Positions 15,650 to 26,207 of a stretch of 64,000 nt of DNA are shown piece by piece (positions within the stretch are counted from its first letter, which is position 1; every line of letters begins with the position of its first letter). The notes under the pieces are model-generated. The model was not told the DNA's origin. It made no database searches and was given only the letters and a program-made list of their open reading frames with translations. Made by a program: the position numbers and the translations under genes. The DNA is from Phycisphaeraceae bacterium (GTDB lineage Bacteria > Planctomycetota > Phycisphaerae > Phycisphaerales > SM1A02), in NCBI GenBank assembly GCA_019636735.1, contig JAHBWY010000004.1, positions 248,001 to 312,000 of the forward strand, in the 5' to 3' direction.

Positions 15650-15707
15650 GCCACGCGATCTCCCCCTTTGCGGCATCGAGGCCTTCTGCTACCCTTTCCG
15701 ATCCACT

Positions 15708-15727
15708 GCTCCCGAAGGTTCGGGAGC
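15708..15727. other. Perfect 9-base inverted repeat between the M42 peptidase gene and rpsR
   Basis: GCTCCCGAA (15708-15716) and TTCGGGAGC (15719-15727) are separated by two bases. It lies 58 bases after the peptidase stop and 91 before rpsR. No T-tract follows, so it may be a terminator-like hairpin or part of an rpsR leader. A TACCCT box sits just upstream (15690-15695). Confidence 0.4.
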
Positions 15728-15818
15728 CTCCCGAGCGGCAGGTTGCTCGCCTTCGCACCGGAGTCCGAAGTGGAGCGTCACAGCCGTGGCGCCAGAGAGT
15801 TGAGCCGGTTCACCTTCC

Positions 15819-16052
15819 ATGACGCAGTTTCAATCTCCTCCTCCGAAGCTTGACGCCAAGGTCGGCGCCGATGGCCGCATCTGGGTCGATTACCGCGCAG
15901 TGGATGACCTTCGGCGCATGATGACGCCGAACGGCAAGATCTACAGCCGTCGACGCCTGGCGCTCTCAGCGAGCGAGCAGAAGGCCGTGGCGCTCGCCAT
16001 CAAGCGGGCGCGCTTCATGGCCCTTTTGCCCTACACGAACGCGGTCGTCTGA
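15819..16052 (+). CDS. rpsR: 30S ribosomal protein bS18
   Basis: 77 residues, normal for bS18. The core WVDYRAVDDLRRMMTPNGKIYSRR...AIKRARFMALLPYT matches the family, whose typical ending is AIKRARxLALLPYT. It normally binds S6 in the 30S platform. It stands alone here, without rpsF or rplI, which usually accompany it. No Shine-Dalgarno is evident before the ATG. Confidence 0.9.
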   Translation: MTQFQSPPPKLDAKVGADGRIWVDYRAVDDLRRMMTPNGKIYSRRRLALSASEQKAVALAIKRARFMALLPYTNAVV

Positions 16053-16228
16053 GGTCTCTTGGACCATCGGAGGGCTCTTGCGGCGCGCTCCGTGCGCGCG
16101 AGCGATGTCTCCGCGCACAACGCGGTCGCTGAAGTCATCCGGTGAAACCACGGGGCAGTCGAACATGGCCGCCGCGCGTGGTTCGTGCGCTGGTCGCGTC
16201 CCAAAGTCGAAACTGAAAGACGCGTCGG

Positions 16229-17626
16229 TCAGCGCAGCAGTCGCGCAAACCACTCCCGGGCGCGGTGCAGGAGCACCCGAACTCTCATCACGCTTCGGTT
16301 CAGGACTTCTCCGGTTCGAGCGAGCGCGAGGCGCGTCCGTAGGTGCCTGAAACCAGCTTCGTGCGGCCAGCGGGAACTCCCCACCATGATCCAGCGTCTC
16401 GCCTCGGCGAAGTCACCCGCTTCGATCGCGGCCAACGCGAGGTTGTGAACTGCCTCGGTGCAGTCGGGGTCAAGCGCGTGCAGCTTGAGCGAGGCCGCCA
16501 CGCCGCCTCGGCGATCGCCAACGCGAAAGCGCGCGAACGCGAGATGCCTCCAGATGAGCGGAATGCCCGGGAAGCGCTCGGCAGCGCCGGAGAGAATCGA
16601 CACCGCCTCGGGATAGAGTCCCGCCTCAAGAAGCAGCGTGCCGAGTCGGATCACGCCGTCGGCGCTCTCGGAGGGCTCATCGTCGATGGCCAGATGGGCT
16701 CGAAGCCGCGCGCGGGCGGCGTTGAGATCGCCGACGCGCAGGTGCGCCTCGGCAAGTTCAAGCTGAATCGATGGAAACTCGGGGTCGAGGCGCTGCACCA
16801 GTTCAAACTCGACGACGGCCTGATCCGGCCGACCGGTGCGCAGGGCGAGGTCGCCAAGCGACCAGTGGGCCATCGGATTGGCCGGCTGAAGCTCGATCGC
16901 GCGGGTGAACTTCTCCGCGGCCTCGGGAAGCCGATTCAACTCGACCAGCAGCGCACCGAACTCAAGAATCGTGTCGACATTGCCCGGGTCGTCGCGCAGC
17001 TCCTGAAGCAGGAGCTGGACCGCGCGCTGCGGCTGACCTCCCGCGGCCACCACGGCGGCGAGGCGCGCTCGAACTCGGGGCAGCGTGGGCTCCTGACGGA
17101 GCGCTTCGCGGAAGCACCACGCGGCCCGCTGATGCAGGCCTCGGGCGAAGAGCGATTCACCCATCGCCGCGAGGCAGCGAGGCATCTCTTCGAGCCGCTC
17201 CTGGGCGATGTAGTAGACGGTCTCCGCTTCGTCGTGCCGACCAAGCTCGGTCAGCGCGTCAATGCGATGGGCGTATCCGAACTCGCTGGCGGGATCGATG
17301 CGGTTCGCCTGTTCGAGGTGGGGGAGCGCGTCCTCATGTCGGCCCAGCCGATTCGCGCAGGCTCCAGCCGCAAGGTAGGGCTCCACCGCGCCAGGTTCGA
17401 GTTCGATGGCCCGGCGGAAGCACTCGAGCGCCTCGCCATCCCGGCCCGCCGCCTCGAGGGTCAGCCCCAGGGTGAACTGCCACTCGCCCCGGTCGGGATC
17501 GACCGCGAGCGCCTTGCGAAGCTCCGCCTCGGCCTCGGGGAAGCGGCCACGCTCGAAGAGATCCTGCGCGCGGTCCGCGTGCTCCTCCGCGTCGTGCCAT
17601 TCACGATTCCACTCCTGGCTTGCCAT
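16229..17626 (-). CDS. Tetratricopeptide-repeat protein
   Basis: 465 residues from ATG at 17626 (an ATG at 17653 is in frame but a TAGCAT box sits ten bases before 17626). At least ten TPR-like helical pairs are visible, for example AQDLFERGRFPEAEAELRKAL, DGEALECFRRAIELEPG and LPEAAEKFTRAIELQP. There is no signal peptide; the last 30 residues (VMRVRVLLHRAREWFARLLR) are basic and amphipathic. It is probably a scaffold for protein interactions; no partner can be named. It is divergent from the HEAT-repeat gene. Confidence 0.8.
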   Translation of the reverse strand: MASQEWNREWHDAEEHADRAQDLFERGRFPEAEAELRKALAVDPDRGEWQFTLGLTLEAAGRDGEALECFRRAIELEPGAVEPYLAAGACANRLGRHEDALPHLEQANRIDPASEFGYAHRIDALTELGRHDEAETVYYIAQERLEEMPRCLAAMGESLFARGLHQRAAWCFREALRQEPTLPRVRARLAAVVAAGGQPQRAVQLLLQELRDDPGNVDTILEFGALLVELNRLPEAAEKFTRAIELQPANPMAHWSLGDLALRTGRPDQAVVEFELVQRLDPEFPSIQLELAEAHLRVGDLNAARARLRAHLAIDDEPSESADGVIRLGTLLLEAGLYPEAVSILSGAAERFPGIPLIWRHLAFARFRVGDRRGGVAASLKLHALDPDCTEAVHNLALAAIEAGDFAEARRWIMVGSSRWPHEAGFRHLRTRLALARTGEVLNRSVMRVRVLLHRAREWFARLLR

Positions 17627-17636
17627 GCCGCGGGGG

Positions 17637-17653
17637 ATGCTAGCCGCTACCAT
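17637..17653. promoter_or_regulatory. Abutting divergent -10 boxes between the TPR and HEAT genes
   Basis: Minus-strand TAGCAT (17637-17642) is ten bases before the TPR start; plus-strand TACCAT (17648-17653) is 11 bases before the HEAT start at 17665. Neither gene has a Shine-Dalgarno. Confidence 0.4.
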
Positions 17654-17664
17654 CGATGAGCCGC

Positions 17665-19854
17665 ATGGTCCAATTCCCGAAAGAACCTCGGACCTTGTCT
17701 TTCTCCATTCTCGGGGGTGTCTCTCTTTCCGGGGCCGTGGCGCCGGCGGTGGTCGCAGCTTCGCTGACGGCGTGCCTTCTGGGGGCGCCGCCCGCGTCCG
17801 GGCTTCCCTTGTTCAGCCCTCCCGCCCGGCAGGAGATGAGCCTTGTGCCGTCGGCGCTGCAGCAGGCGGACCCCGACGAGCCGGCACCGGCGCTGATGGG
17901 ACCCCCGCGGCCTGGCGCCGAGGTCGATCCTGATCTTCAGTTCCTTCGGAGCATTCTCCAGAATCCCGCCAATTCACCAGAGGTCCGGCAGGGGGCCGCC
18001 CTTCGCATCGTGACGCGTGGAAGCGCCGATGCGCGGCGCATCATCGACGAAGCGCTGCGCTCCGGCGACACCGGGCAGATCGATGCTGTTGCGACCGCAA
18101 TGGACGATGAGGCGCGCCGACCAAGCGCCATGCTCGAAGCGCTGCTCGTCGCCCTCGGGTCGGCGCCGCGGGAGTTGCATCCCAAGGTCACTCGCCTGCT
18201 CGCGCGCGAAGGCGACGCCGCGTCAGAGCGCGTGGCGGCGCTTGCGCTCGATCCGGCGCGTCCGACCTCGGAGCGCCTCGCCTACATCTTCGCGATGGGT
18301 CAACTGCGCGGGCGCGACCAGCTGCCCGATCTCATCGCGCTCCTCGATGAGCGGCGTCGCGAGCCTGCCGAGGTCATTCGTGAAGCATGCGAAGCCCTCG
18401 ATCGCATCACCGGGCAGCGACTGGGGAACAATGCCGAGTCGTGGCGCCAGTGGTGGGCGGCGCGGCGTGCGGCGCCGACTCCGGAGTTCATGGTCGTTTC
18501 ACTTCAGGATCAGTTGGCGCAGCTTCACAAGCAGCTCGAACTTGAGAATGAGCGCGGTACGAAGCTCGTCGGCAAACTGCGTCAGGCCTATCTCGACTTC
18601 CTAGTCACGATGCCGGTCCCCGAGCGCTCGGAGCGCATCGTGCTGCTGCTCGATGACGAGATGCCCGAGGTCCGCAACATCGGTCTCTCGCAGGTGGAGC
18701 GCATGCTGCGAAACGGCGAGCGACCTCCCGAAACGCTCGTGACCAAGGTCCTCGAGCGCGTCACCGATCGCGTGCCGGCCATTCGAGCCCGAGCGGTCCG
18801 CGTGATTGGCGACCTTGGCGCGCTGCGTGCGAGTGAACGGATCGCCGAGCTTCTTCCCGCCGAAGGCGACTCCGCAACGGCCGAGGCGATGCTTCGACAG
18901 CTCGGCGTGAGGCCGTCGGAGGCGGCGTTCGGGCCCGCCACGGCGAGGCTCGCCGATCCGATGCTCGCCGAAGTCGCCGCGTTCGCGGTCAATCGAGTGG
19001 CCGATGCAGGCCTGACGCCTCCGGGCTGGGAACTCCTCGTGATCGAGCCGGCTCGACGGGCCATGCAGCAGAAGCCGACGCCGGAGATCCTTCGACTCGT
19101 GGCTGCGGCTGGCGGCGATGCGGATCGAGACCTTGTGGAGGAGTTCCTCGCGTCCGACGATGAAATCCTTCGCGTGGGCGCAGCCGAAGGTATGCGCCGC
19201 GCCGGTCGCCGTCGCGCGCTCATGGAGCGAGCCGAGGTTGATGCAGGCATCTACCCCGTCGCCGTCGCCGCCGTCGCCGATCAGCCACCCTCGTCGGTGG
19301 TGGTGGCCATGCTGGTCGACATGCCGCCGAAGCCCGACCAGGTGGAGACATGGAACGCGGCGCTGGCGCGAGTGCTCGAGGGGCTCTCTCCCAGCGACCT
19401 TCTCGCAGTCGATGAGACCATCGCACCGCTCCCGTTCGTCACCGCAAGGGCCCGCACGAGTGGATTGCGCGCCGCGGTGAATGCCTCGGGTGCCATCGAA
19501 GCGTCCACCCGCCATGAGCTGATGGGTCGTCTGGCTGATCTGCTCATGGCCGAGGGAGATTCGCGAGCGGCGCTCCGACTGCTGACGGATGAGCGCCAGC
19601 AGGAGGCGCCGTCACTGCGCCCGCGACTCTTCCGCGCTGCCGCCATGGAAGGGGAGTATGAACTGGCCGCAGGAATCGAGCCCACGGCGGCGCCGTGGCT
19701 CACGCTGCTTGAGTCGCTGGTGCCGAGAGCGCCGCGGCAGGCTCGTCCGCTCGCCGATGAGATCAACCTTCGCTTTGGCCGATCGCTTTCGGATGCGGAG
19801 CGCGATCGACTGGCGACCGCGGAGCGCTCACTGGCCCGCGTTGGCGAGAGCTGA
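17665..19854 (+). CDS. HEAT-repeat-like exported protein
   Basis: 729 residues. The N-terminus looks like an export signal (SFSILGGVSLSGAVAPAVVAASLTACLL). From about residue 90 the sequence is a run of alpha-helical HEAT/PBS-like repeats, for example RLAYIFAMGQLRGRDQLPDLIALLDERR and VPAIRARAVRVIGDLGALRASERIAELLP, interrupted by a coiled-coil-like stretch near residue 280 (DQLAQLHKQLELENERGTKLVGKL). It is a probable periplasmic or membrane-associated scaffold; no catalytic motif is seen. An ATG at 17656 is also in frame; 17665 is preferred from the -10 spacing. Confidence 0.7.
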   Translation: MVQFPKEPRTLSFSILGGVSLSGAVAPAVVAASLTACLLGAPPASGLPLFSPPARQEMSLVPSALQQADPDEPAPALMGPPRPGAEVDPDLQFLRSILQNPANSPEVRQGAALRIVTRGSADARRIIDEALRSGDTGQIDAVATAMDDEARRPSAMLEALLVALGSAPRELHPKVTRLLAREGDAASERVAALALDPARPTSERLAYIFAMGQLRGRDQLPDLIALLDERRREPAEVIREACEALDRITGQRLGNNAESWRQWWAARRAAPTPEFMVVSLQDQLAQLHKQLELENERGTKLVGKLRQAYLDFLVTMPVPERSERIVLLLDDEMPEVRNIGLSQVERMLRNGERPPETLVTKVLERVTDRVPAIRARAVRVIGDLGALRASERIAELLPAEGDSATAEAMLRQLGVRPSEAAFGPATARLADPMLAEVAAFAVNRVADAGLTPPGWELLVIEPARRAMQQKPTPEILRLVAAAGGDADRDLVEEFLASDDEILRVGAAEGMRRAGRRRALMERAEVDAGIYPVAVAAVADQPPSSVVVAMLVDMPPKPDQVETWNAALARVLEGLSPSDLLAVDETIAPLPFVTARARTSGLRAAVNASGAIEASTRHELMGRLADLLMAEGDSRAALRLLTDERQQEAPSLRPRLFRAAAMEGEYELAAGIEPTAAPWLTLLESLVPRAPRQARPLADEINLRFGRSLSDAERDRLATAERSLARVGES

Positions 19855-19886
19855 TCACACCGCGGCGCCGAGCGTTCGATGTCGGC

Positions 19887-19892
19887 TAGGCT
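19887..19892 (+). promoter_or_regulatory. Candidate -10 box (TAGGCT) for fumC
   Basis: TAGGCT ends ten bases before the ATG at 19903, favouring that start over the in-frame ATG at 19879. Confidence 0.35.
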
Positions 19893-19902
19893 GTTCGCCC
19901 CC

Positions 19903-21462
<1,560 letters not shown>

Positions 21463-21471
21463 ACCCGCCGG

Positions 21472-22521
21472 TCAGTAGACCTCGAGCATGCAGCGATGGG
21501 TCGGGCGCACGAAGCGCCGGATCTGCTCCTCGCTCCACTCCAGAGGGGCGACCTCGGCGATCGGCCCTTGTCTCGTGAGATAGCCCGAGTCGAGGCCTTG
21601 CCTCGCGAGCAGGTGGAAGAGCCCCGTCTGCATGCCTGCAAGGCCGCAGATGTAGATCAGCGTGGTCGGCTTCGCGAGCAGCGGCGCGAAGAGGTCGAGA
21701 CGCCGTTCGATGAACTGGTGCACATATTCGCCACGCCCGCCATCGGCGCGACGCTCACGGCTGATGACCGGGTGATAGTGGAAGCTGGAGTGACGCGACG
21801 CGAGGTCGGTGAAGAGTCCGTCGTAGAGGAGATCCGTGGTGTACGGCGCTCCCATCACCAGATGCACCGTGCGGGTGCAGGGGCGCCATGAGCCGGCGGC
21901 GGGTGATCCTTCGGGCGGACCTTCGAAGAGCTCCTTGATGAAGCCGCGGAACGGCGCGATGCCGGTGCCCGTCGCCAGGAAGAGGTAGTCGTGCTGCTCG
22001 ACATCCGTGGGGAGAAGGAAGCGCTTGCCCGCGGGGCCGCTGAGTTGGATCGGTTCACCCGGTCGGAGGTCGCAGAGGTAGTTCGAGCAGACGCCTAGGA
22101 AGAGGCCGTGATCGCCGGGATCGTCCTTCGGACCCTGCGGGGCGCGCTCCGCGATCAGGCGCTTGGGCGTGGTCGCCATGATGCGCCCGTGGCCATCTTC
22201 ACCCCAGGTCGGGCTGGCGATGGAGTAGAGGCGAACCTTGTGGGGCCGTCCGTGGGCATCAACTCCCGGGGGAATGATGCCGAAACTCTGTCCAGCCAGG
22301 AAGTTCCCCTCGAGCGGGGTTCCCGCGAGATCGATCTCGACATGCCGAACAAAGCTTGAACTCTTCCCTCGCATGCAGAGTTCGTTCGAAACCACGCGGC
22401 CCGTGACCGGGGAACCCGGCATCACGAGTTGCATCTTGGCTGCGGGGAGGGAGGGTTCCACGAGGTCGGTCGGGGGTCCGGGGAGCGTTGTCACGGGGCC
22501 ATCGTAGGTCCAGCGTCGCAT
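21472..22521 (-). CDS. Ferredoxin-NADP+ reductase
   Basis: 349 residues, a plant-type FNR flavoenzyme moving electrons between ferredoxin and NADP(H). FAD site RLYSIASP; VCSNYLCDLRPGEPIQLSGPAGK; NADP-binding FLATGTGIAPFRGFIKE; YICGLAGM; and a C-terminal aromatic end (RCMLEVY), typical of plant-type FNR where the terminal Tyr stacks on the flavin. The frame is open to 22641, but conserved-looking sequence starts near the ATG at 22521 (MRRWTYDGPV). It ends convergently next to fumC and is divergent from murA. Confidence 0.88.
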   Translation of the reverse strand: MRRWTYDGPVTTLPGPPTDLVEPSLPAAKMQLVMPGSPVTGRVVSNELCMRGKSSSFVRHVEIDLAGTPLEGNFLAGQSFGIIPPGVDAHGRPHKVRLYSIASPTWGEDGHGRIMATTPKRLIAERAPQGPKDDPGDHGLFLGVCSNYLCDLRPGEPIQLSGPAGKRFLLPTDVEQHDYLFLATGTGIAPFRGFIKELFEGPPEGSPAAGSWRPCTRTVHLVMGAPYTTDLLYDGLFTDLASRHSSFHYHPVISRERRADGGRGEYVHQFIERRLDLFAPLLAKPTTLIYICGLAGMQTGLFHLLARQGLDSGYLTRQGPIAEVAPLEWSEEQIRRFVRPTHRCMLEVY

Positions 22522-22624
22522 TTTGGGTCCCACAATGGCCGCCGCGCCGATACAACAACGCTCCCGTTCGGCGACCCCGGCCGGGACCACAGGTTTCGAA
22601 CTCACTCCAGACGCGAGGGATCGC

Positions 22625-24007
22625 ATGGACTTCTTCCGCATTCAGGGTGGACGCCGGCTCTCGGGCCGGATCTCGGTTGAGGGAAGCAAGAACGCCGCGC
22701 TGCCGATGATGGCGGCGTCGCTGTTGACCGATCAGCCGGTCGTCCTGCGCAATGTTGCGGAGCTCTCTGACATCGCCAACATGGCGCGCCTGCTCGATGA
22801 ACTCGGTGTCGCGGTGCGCTTCTCCGAAGGGGCTGTCACGCTTCACAGCCAGGACGAGAATCGCATCACCGCCCGATACGATGTCGTCCGCACGATGCGT
22901 GCAAGCATCTGCACGCTGGGGCCGATGCTCGCCCGGCGCCGCCGCGCGGTGGTGAGCATGCCGGGCGGTTGCGCCTTCGGTGACCGTCCCGTCGACCTCC
23001 ATGTGAAGGGCATGCTGGCGCTCGGCGCGAAGGTCGAGCAGCGCAACGGCAATCTCGTCGTGTCGGCGGAACGCCTCAAGGGCGGCACCGTCTTCCTCGG
23101 TGGTCCCAACGGCAGCACCGTCCTGGGCACGGCGAATGTCATGAGCGCGGCCACCATTGCGAAGGGGCGCACGATCATCGAATGCGCCGCCTGTGAACCT
23201 GAGATTGTCGATCTCGCGAGGCTCCTGACGCGGATGGGTGCGAAGATCCAGGGAGCAGGCTCGCCGCGCATCATCATCGATGGTGTCGATGAGCTCGGCG
23301 GCGCCGATTATCGCGTGATGTCCGATCGCATTGTCGCGGGAACCTACGCCGTGGCCGCTGCCATGACTAACGGCGATGTCATCATCGATGAGTTCCCGAT
23401 GGACGCCCTCATCGCCGCGGTGCATTATCTGGGCGAGATCGGCGTCCATGTCGAAACGAAGTCGGAGAATGAAGATCGCACCCGCTGCACGGTCCGGGTC
23501 TCGAGCGAGCGCACGCTGCGGCCGGCCATGATCACCACTCAACCTCACCCGGGTTTCCCCACGGACCTGCAAGCGCAGTTCATGGCGCTCCTCTGTCTGG
23601 CGCAGGGCAACAGCATCGTGACCGAGAAGATCTATCCCGAGCGGTTCCTCCATGTCGCCGAGCTCTCCCGCATGGGCGCGAGGCTCTTCAGGCAGGGGCC
23701 GACCGTCATGGTCGCGGGTGGCGGCGAGCTCGTCGGAGCCCCCGTGATGGCGAGCGACCTGCGCGCAAGCGCTTCGCTGGTGCTGGCCGGGCTGGCGGCC
23801 CGGGGGGAGACGATCGTCAACCGCGTCTATCACCTCGATCGCGGCTATGCGCAGATGGAGGTGGTGCTCCGCGGCCTCGGCGCCGACATTGAGCGATTGA
23901 GCGACTCCGCCCACGCGCCGTCCGCCGATCCCGCGGCCGAGGGCGCATCACCCGCCGGCGGCGTTCTTCCGCTCGGCGCTGCGCAGTTCATGCAGCACGA
24001 TCGCTGA
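22625..24007 (+). CDS. murA: MurA, UDP-N-acetylglucosamine 1-carboxyvinyltransferase
   Basis: 460 residues. It catalyses the first committed step of peptidoglycan precursor synthesis. Conserved elements are EGSKNAALPMMAASLL (catalytic Lys), RASICTLGPMLARR, MPGGCAFGDRPVDLH (active-site Cys, the fosfomycin target), and HPGFPTDLQAQFMALL. GAGGGA just before the ATG is one of the few good Shine-Dalgarno sites here, and the 5' leader seems about 60 bases. About 25 C-terminal residues (DSAHAPSADPAAEGASP...) extend past the fold and overlap the convergent SpoU gene by 60 bases. Confidence 0.94.
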   Translation: MDFFRIQGGRRLSGRISVEGSKNAALPMMAASLLTDQPVVLRNVAELSDIANMARLLDELGVAVRFSEGAVTLHSQDENRITARYDVVRTMRASICTLGPMLARRRRAVVSMPGGCAFGDRPVDLHVKGMLALGAKVEQRNGNLVVSAERLKGGTVFLGGPNGSTVLGTANVMSAATIAKGRTIIECAACEPEIVDLARLLTRMGAKIQGAGSPRIIIDGVDELGGADYRVMSDRIVAGTYAVAAAMTNGDVIIDEFPMDALIAAVHYLGEIGVHVETKSENEDRTRCTVRVSSERTLRPAMITTQPHPGFPTDLQAQFMALLCLAQGNSIVTEKIYPERFLHVAELSRMGARLFRQGPTVMVAGGGELVGAPVMASDLRASASLVLAGLAARGETIVNRVYHLDRGYAQMEVVLRGLGADIERLSDSAHAPSADPAAEGASPAGGVLPLGAAQFMQHDR

Positions 24008-24844
24008 GGTCACCGCGACATTCAGTGGAATGTCCGGCATCGAGCGCACTCGCACGACCAGGTCGGCGCGCGCCATGATCTCGGCAGAGACACCGTGGCC
24101 CTCGGCGCCGAAGATGACCGCCGACACCGCGGGCAGTGCCGCGCGATCGAGGTCGATGGCGTCGGCGGAGTTCTCCGCCACCACGATCGAGCGATCTCCT
24201 TGCCGCAAGTGATCGAGCGCTTCGCTCAGCGACGGAGCTTCGGCCCAAGGCACTCCGAAGACATGCCCCATGCTGATGCGCACTGCCTTTCGGGTGAGCG
24301 GATCGGCGCTGCGCGGGGAGAGCAGCACCCCGGCGGCCCCGAGTGCCGCGGCGTTCCTGAAGATCGAACCCATGTTGTCGACATGAACTACGCCATCGGT
24401 GACGAGCAGCGGCCGAGGGTCTCGCTCCGGCTCCGCGGCTCGGAGCAGCATGGCGAGGTCAGCGCGTGCACTCATCGAGCGTCGGCCGAGTCCGAGCGCA
24501 CCATGGTGGTGGTCGAAGCCTGAGATGCGCTCAATGAGGGCACGCTCCGCGACGAAGAGCGATGCCGGACCTCCTTGGAATGCGCGGTCGATGAGCGGCG
24601 CCTGTCGTGCGTGGATCTCCGGGGTCAGGAGAAGCGATTCGATCGTGAGTGCCGGCGGCAGCAGCTCACCTTCATGTCGGCGGATCATCGAGGTGAGCCA
24701 GCGCACGAGGCACGCCTCGCTCTCGACCAGGAAGAGACCATGCCGACCACGGAGGTCGGCGTCGCGCGAATCCCGATAGAGGGCGATGCGTATGTCGTCG
24801 AGGTCACGGACCTCATGGGCGATCGCCGACTGCACCCCGCTCAT
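23948..24844 (-). CDS. SpoU/TrmH-family RNA 2'-O-methyltransferase
   Basis: 298 residues. A SPOUT-type methyltransferase with the three SpoU motifs: DNMGSIFRNAAALGAAG (motif 1), VIFGAEGHGV (motif 2) and IPLNVAVTSAIVLHEL (motif 3), plus DPLTRKAVRISMGHVF between them. These enzymes methylate ribose in tRNA or rRNA; the target cannot be read from sequence. It is coupled by ATGA (24841-24844) to the MCE gene upstream, an odd pairing of RNA modification with lipid transport. Its 3' end overlaps murA tail-to-tail. Confidence 0.88.
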   Translation of the reverse strand: MSGVQSAIAHEVRDLDDIRIALYRDSRDADLRGRHGLFLVESEACLVRWLTSMIRRHEGELLPPALTIESLLLTPEIHARQAPLIDRAFQGGPASLFVAERALIERISGFDHHHGALGLGRRSMSARADLAMLLRAAEPERDPRPLLVTDGVVHVDNMGSIFRNAAALGAAGVLLSPRSADPLTRKAVRISMGHVFGVPWAEAPSLSEALDHLRQGDRSIVVAENSADAIDLDRAALPAVSAVIFGAEGHGVSAEIMARADLVVRVRSMPDIPLNVAVTSAIVLHELRSAERKNAAGG

Positions 24845-26190
24845 GATCGCAGGGCGGCTCGATCAAGAACTCGGAGCATGCGCTCGAGGTCACGGCGATA
24901 GCGCGCCATCGCTGGAACGACCTCCCGTTCGAGTTGCCGCCGAATGGCTGGCGTGATCTGTCCGCCGGAACGAATGAGTGCGGCGTCGGCACTCTGCACG
25001 GCGGCCTGCAGATCGGCGGCGCTCAGGGCCACTGCGTTCGCCGAGAGGATGAGGTCGAGACCCGCTCGATCGCGAGCCGATGGGGGCTGGAAGATGCGCA
25101 CGAGCGTCGTGAACATCTCGGGTCCGGTGGTGCGCCAGAGCTCGCTTCCCGTGATTGCAAAGCCGGTCTTCGTGATCAGCAGATCGTTCTTCACCTCGGG
25201 CCAGAGCGCCCGCGCCACCCAGCCGATGAGTCGCGCCTGGGCAAAGGCGGAGGTGAAGCACGCGACAATGTCATCGCCCGCCTCGCCGAAACTGCTGAAC
25301 AGCGGCGCGAGTTCCCGTCCGAGAGCACGAAGCCCGCTGTCTGCGCCGAACTCATCTCCGAGCTGGCTGATTCGATGGACGAGGCCTGAGGGGTCACCTT
25401 CGGTGGCCTCGATGCGCGACTGGATCTGCCGATAGGCCGCTCGCATTGACTCCATCCGTTCGGACCACGGTTCCATGTCGGCCCTGACTGCGCTTGAGGC
25501 TTCCTTCATCGCCTCGAGAAGATCGGCCCAGAGACCGGAGGCGTGATGCGCCGCGGGATCGCCCGGCGCCACCCCATCGGCAGCGGAGCCGAGAATGACG
25601 CGCTGCACGGCCTCGAGATTGGTGATGGTCGAGCGAAGGTGGTCGGCGCCCTCGCTCCCCAGGATCGACTCAAAGGCTCCCTTGCGGCGAGCGAGGAAGA
25701 AGGGGCGTCCCTTCGGCTGGAGCGGCGTGAGGGTGGCACCGTGGCCGACCCGCCCCGGCAGCGCCGGAGTTCGAATCGAGCCGACATTCAGGATGTCGAG
25801 CTCGCCTTGGCCGCTGAGCGGATTGACATCGTGGACAATGATCGCGCTCGAGCGGAGTTCAACTTCGGCATCCAGTGTGAAGACAATCTCGACGGTGCCG
25901 GAGGGGTGATCGCCTCGCTCCTCGCGGGTCAGAAAGCCGGCCCCGGGCGAGCGCGGCGTCATGGTGATCGAAACGACCGAGCCCATGATCACACCACCGA
26001 CGCGCACGGGACTGCCGGGGCGAAGGCCCCCCGCGCCGCGCTCGACTTCACCCACCACGCTCCAGGTTCGCATCGCCTTCCACTGATGCGCGCCGAGCAC
26101 GATCAGCGCGGTCATGCCCACCACGATGATCGCGATGATCAGGGTGCCCAGTCGCATGGCTCGCCGGTCAGCGTCGGGAGTGAACTCCAT
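24841..26190 (-). CDS. MCE-domain (MlaD-like) membrane-anchored protein
   Basis: 449 residues. N-terminal transmembrane anchor at about 14-36 (LGTLIIAIIVVGMTALIVLGA), then an MCE domain (GGLRPGSPVRVGGVIMGSVVSITM...). The rest is long and helical, as in MlaD/PqiB-like proteins that form rings or tubes carrying lipids between membranes. It follows a second MCE gene by 17 bases and overlaps the SpoU methyltransferase gene. The likely partner ATPase class is encoded at 908-1849, but no permease is in the window. Confidence 0.8.
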   Translation of the reverse strand: MEFTPDADRRAMRLGTLIIAIIVVGMTALIVLGAHQWKAMRTWSVVGEVERGAGGLRPGSPVRVGGVIMGSVVSITMTPRSPGAGFLTREERGDHPSGTVEIVFTLDAEVELRSSAIIVHDVNPLSGQGELDILNVGSIRTPALPGRVGHGATLTPLQPKGRPFFLARRKGAFESILGSEGADHLRSTITNLEAVQRVILGSAADGVAPGDPAAHHASGLWADLLEAMKEASSAVRADMEPWSERMESMRAAYRQIQSRIEATEGDPSGLVHRISQLGDEFGADSGLRALGRELAPLFSSFGEAGDDIVACFTSAFAQARLIGWVARALWPEVKNDLLITKTGFAITGSELWRTTGPEMFTTLVRIFQPPSARDRAGLDLILSANAVALSAADLQAAVQSADAALIRSGGQITPAIRRQLEREVVPAMARYRRDLERMLRVLDRAALRS

Positions 26191-26207
26191 GCTCGGCCTC
26201 CGTCAGA

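Noticed and set aside
15690-15818. rpsR leader considered as an S6:S18-binding autoregulatory RNA
   Set aside because: There is a perfect hairpin but I could not match the known motif's bulge, and rpsF is absent.
15966-16253. 95-codon minus-strand frame between the TPR gene and rpsR
   Set aside because: Half of it is antisense to rpsR and it has no family resemblance or start signal; judged chance.
22259-23914. 551-codon minus-strand open frame antisense to murA
   Set aside because: It is antisense to every conserved MurA motif and its own sequence (many His/Arg/Asp) shows no domain.
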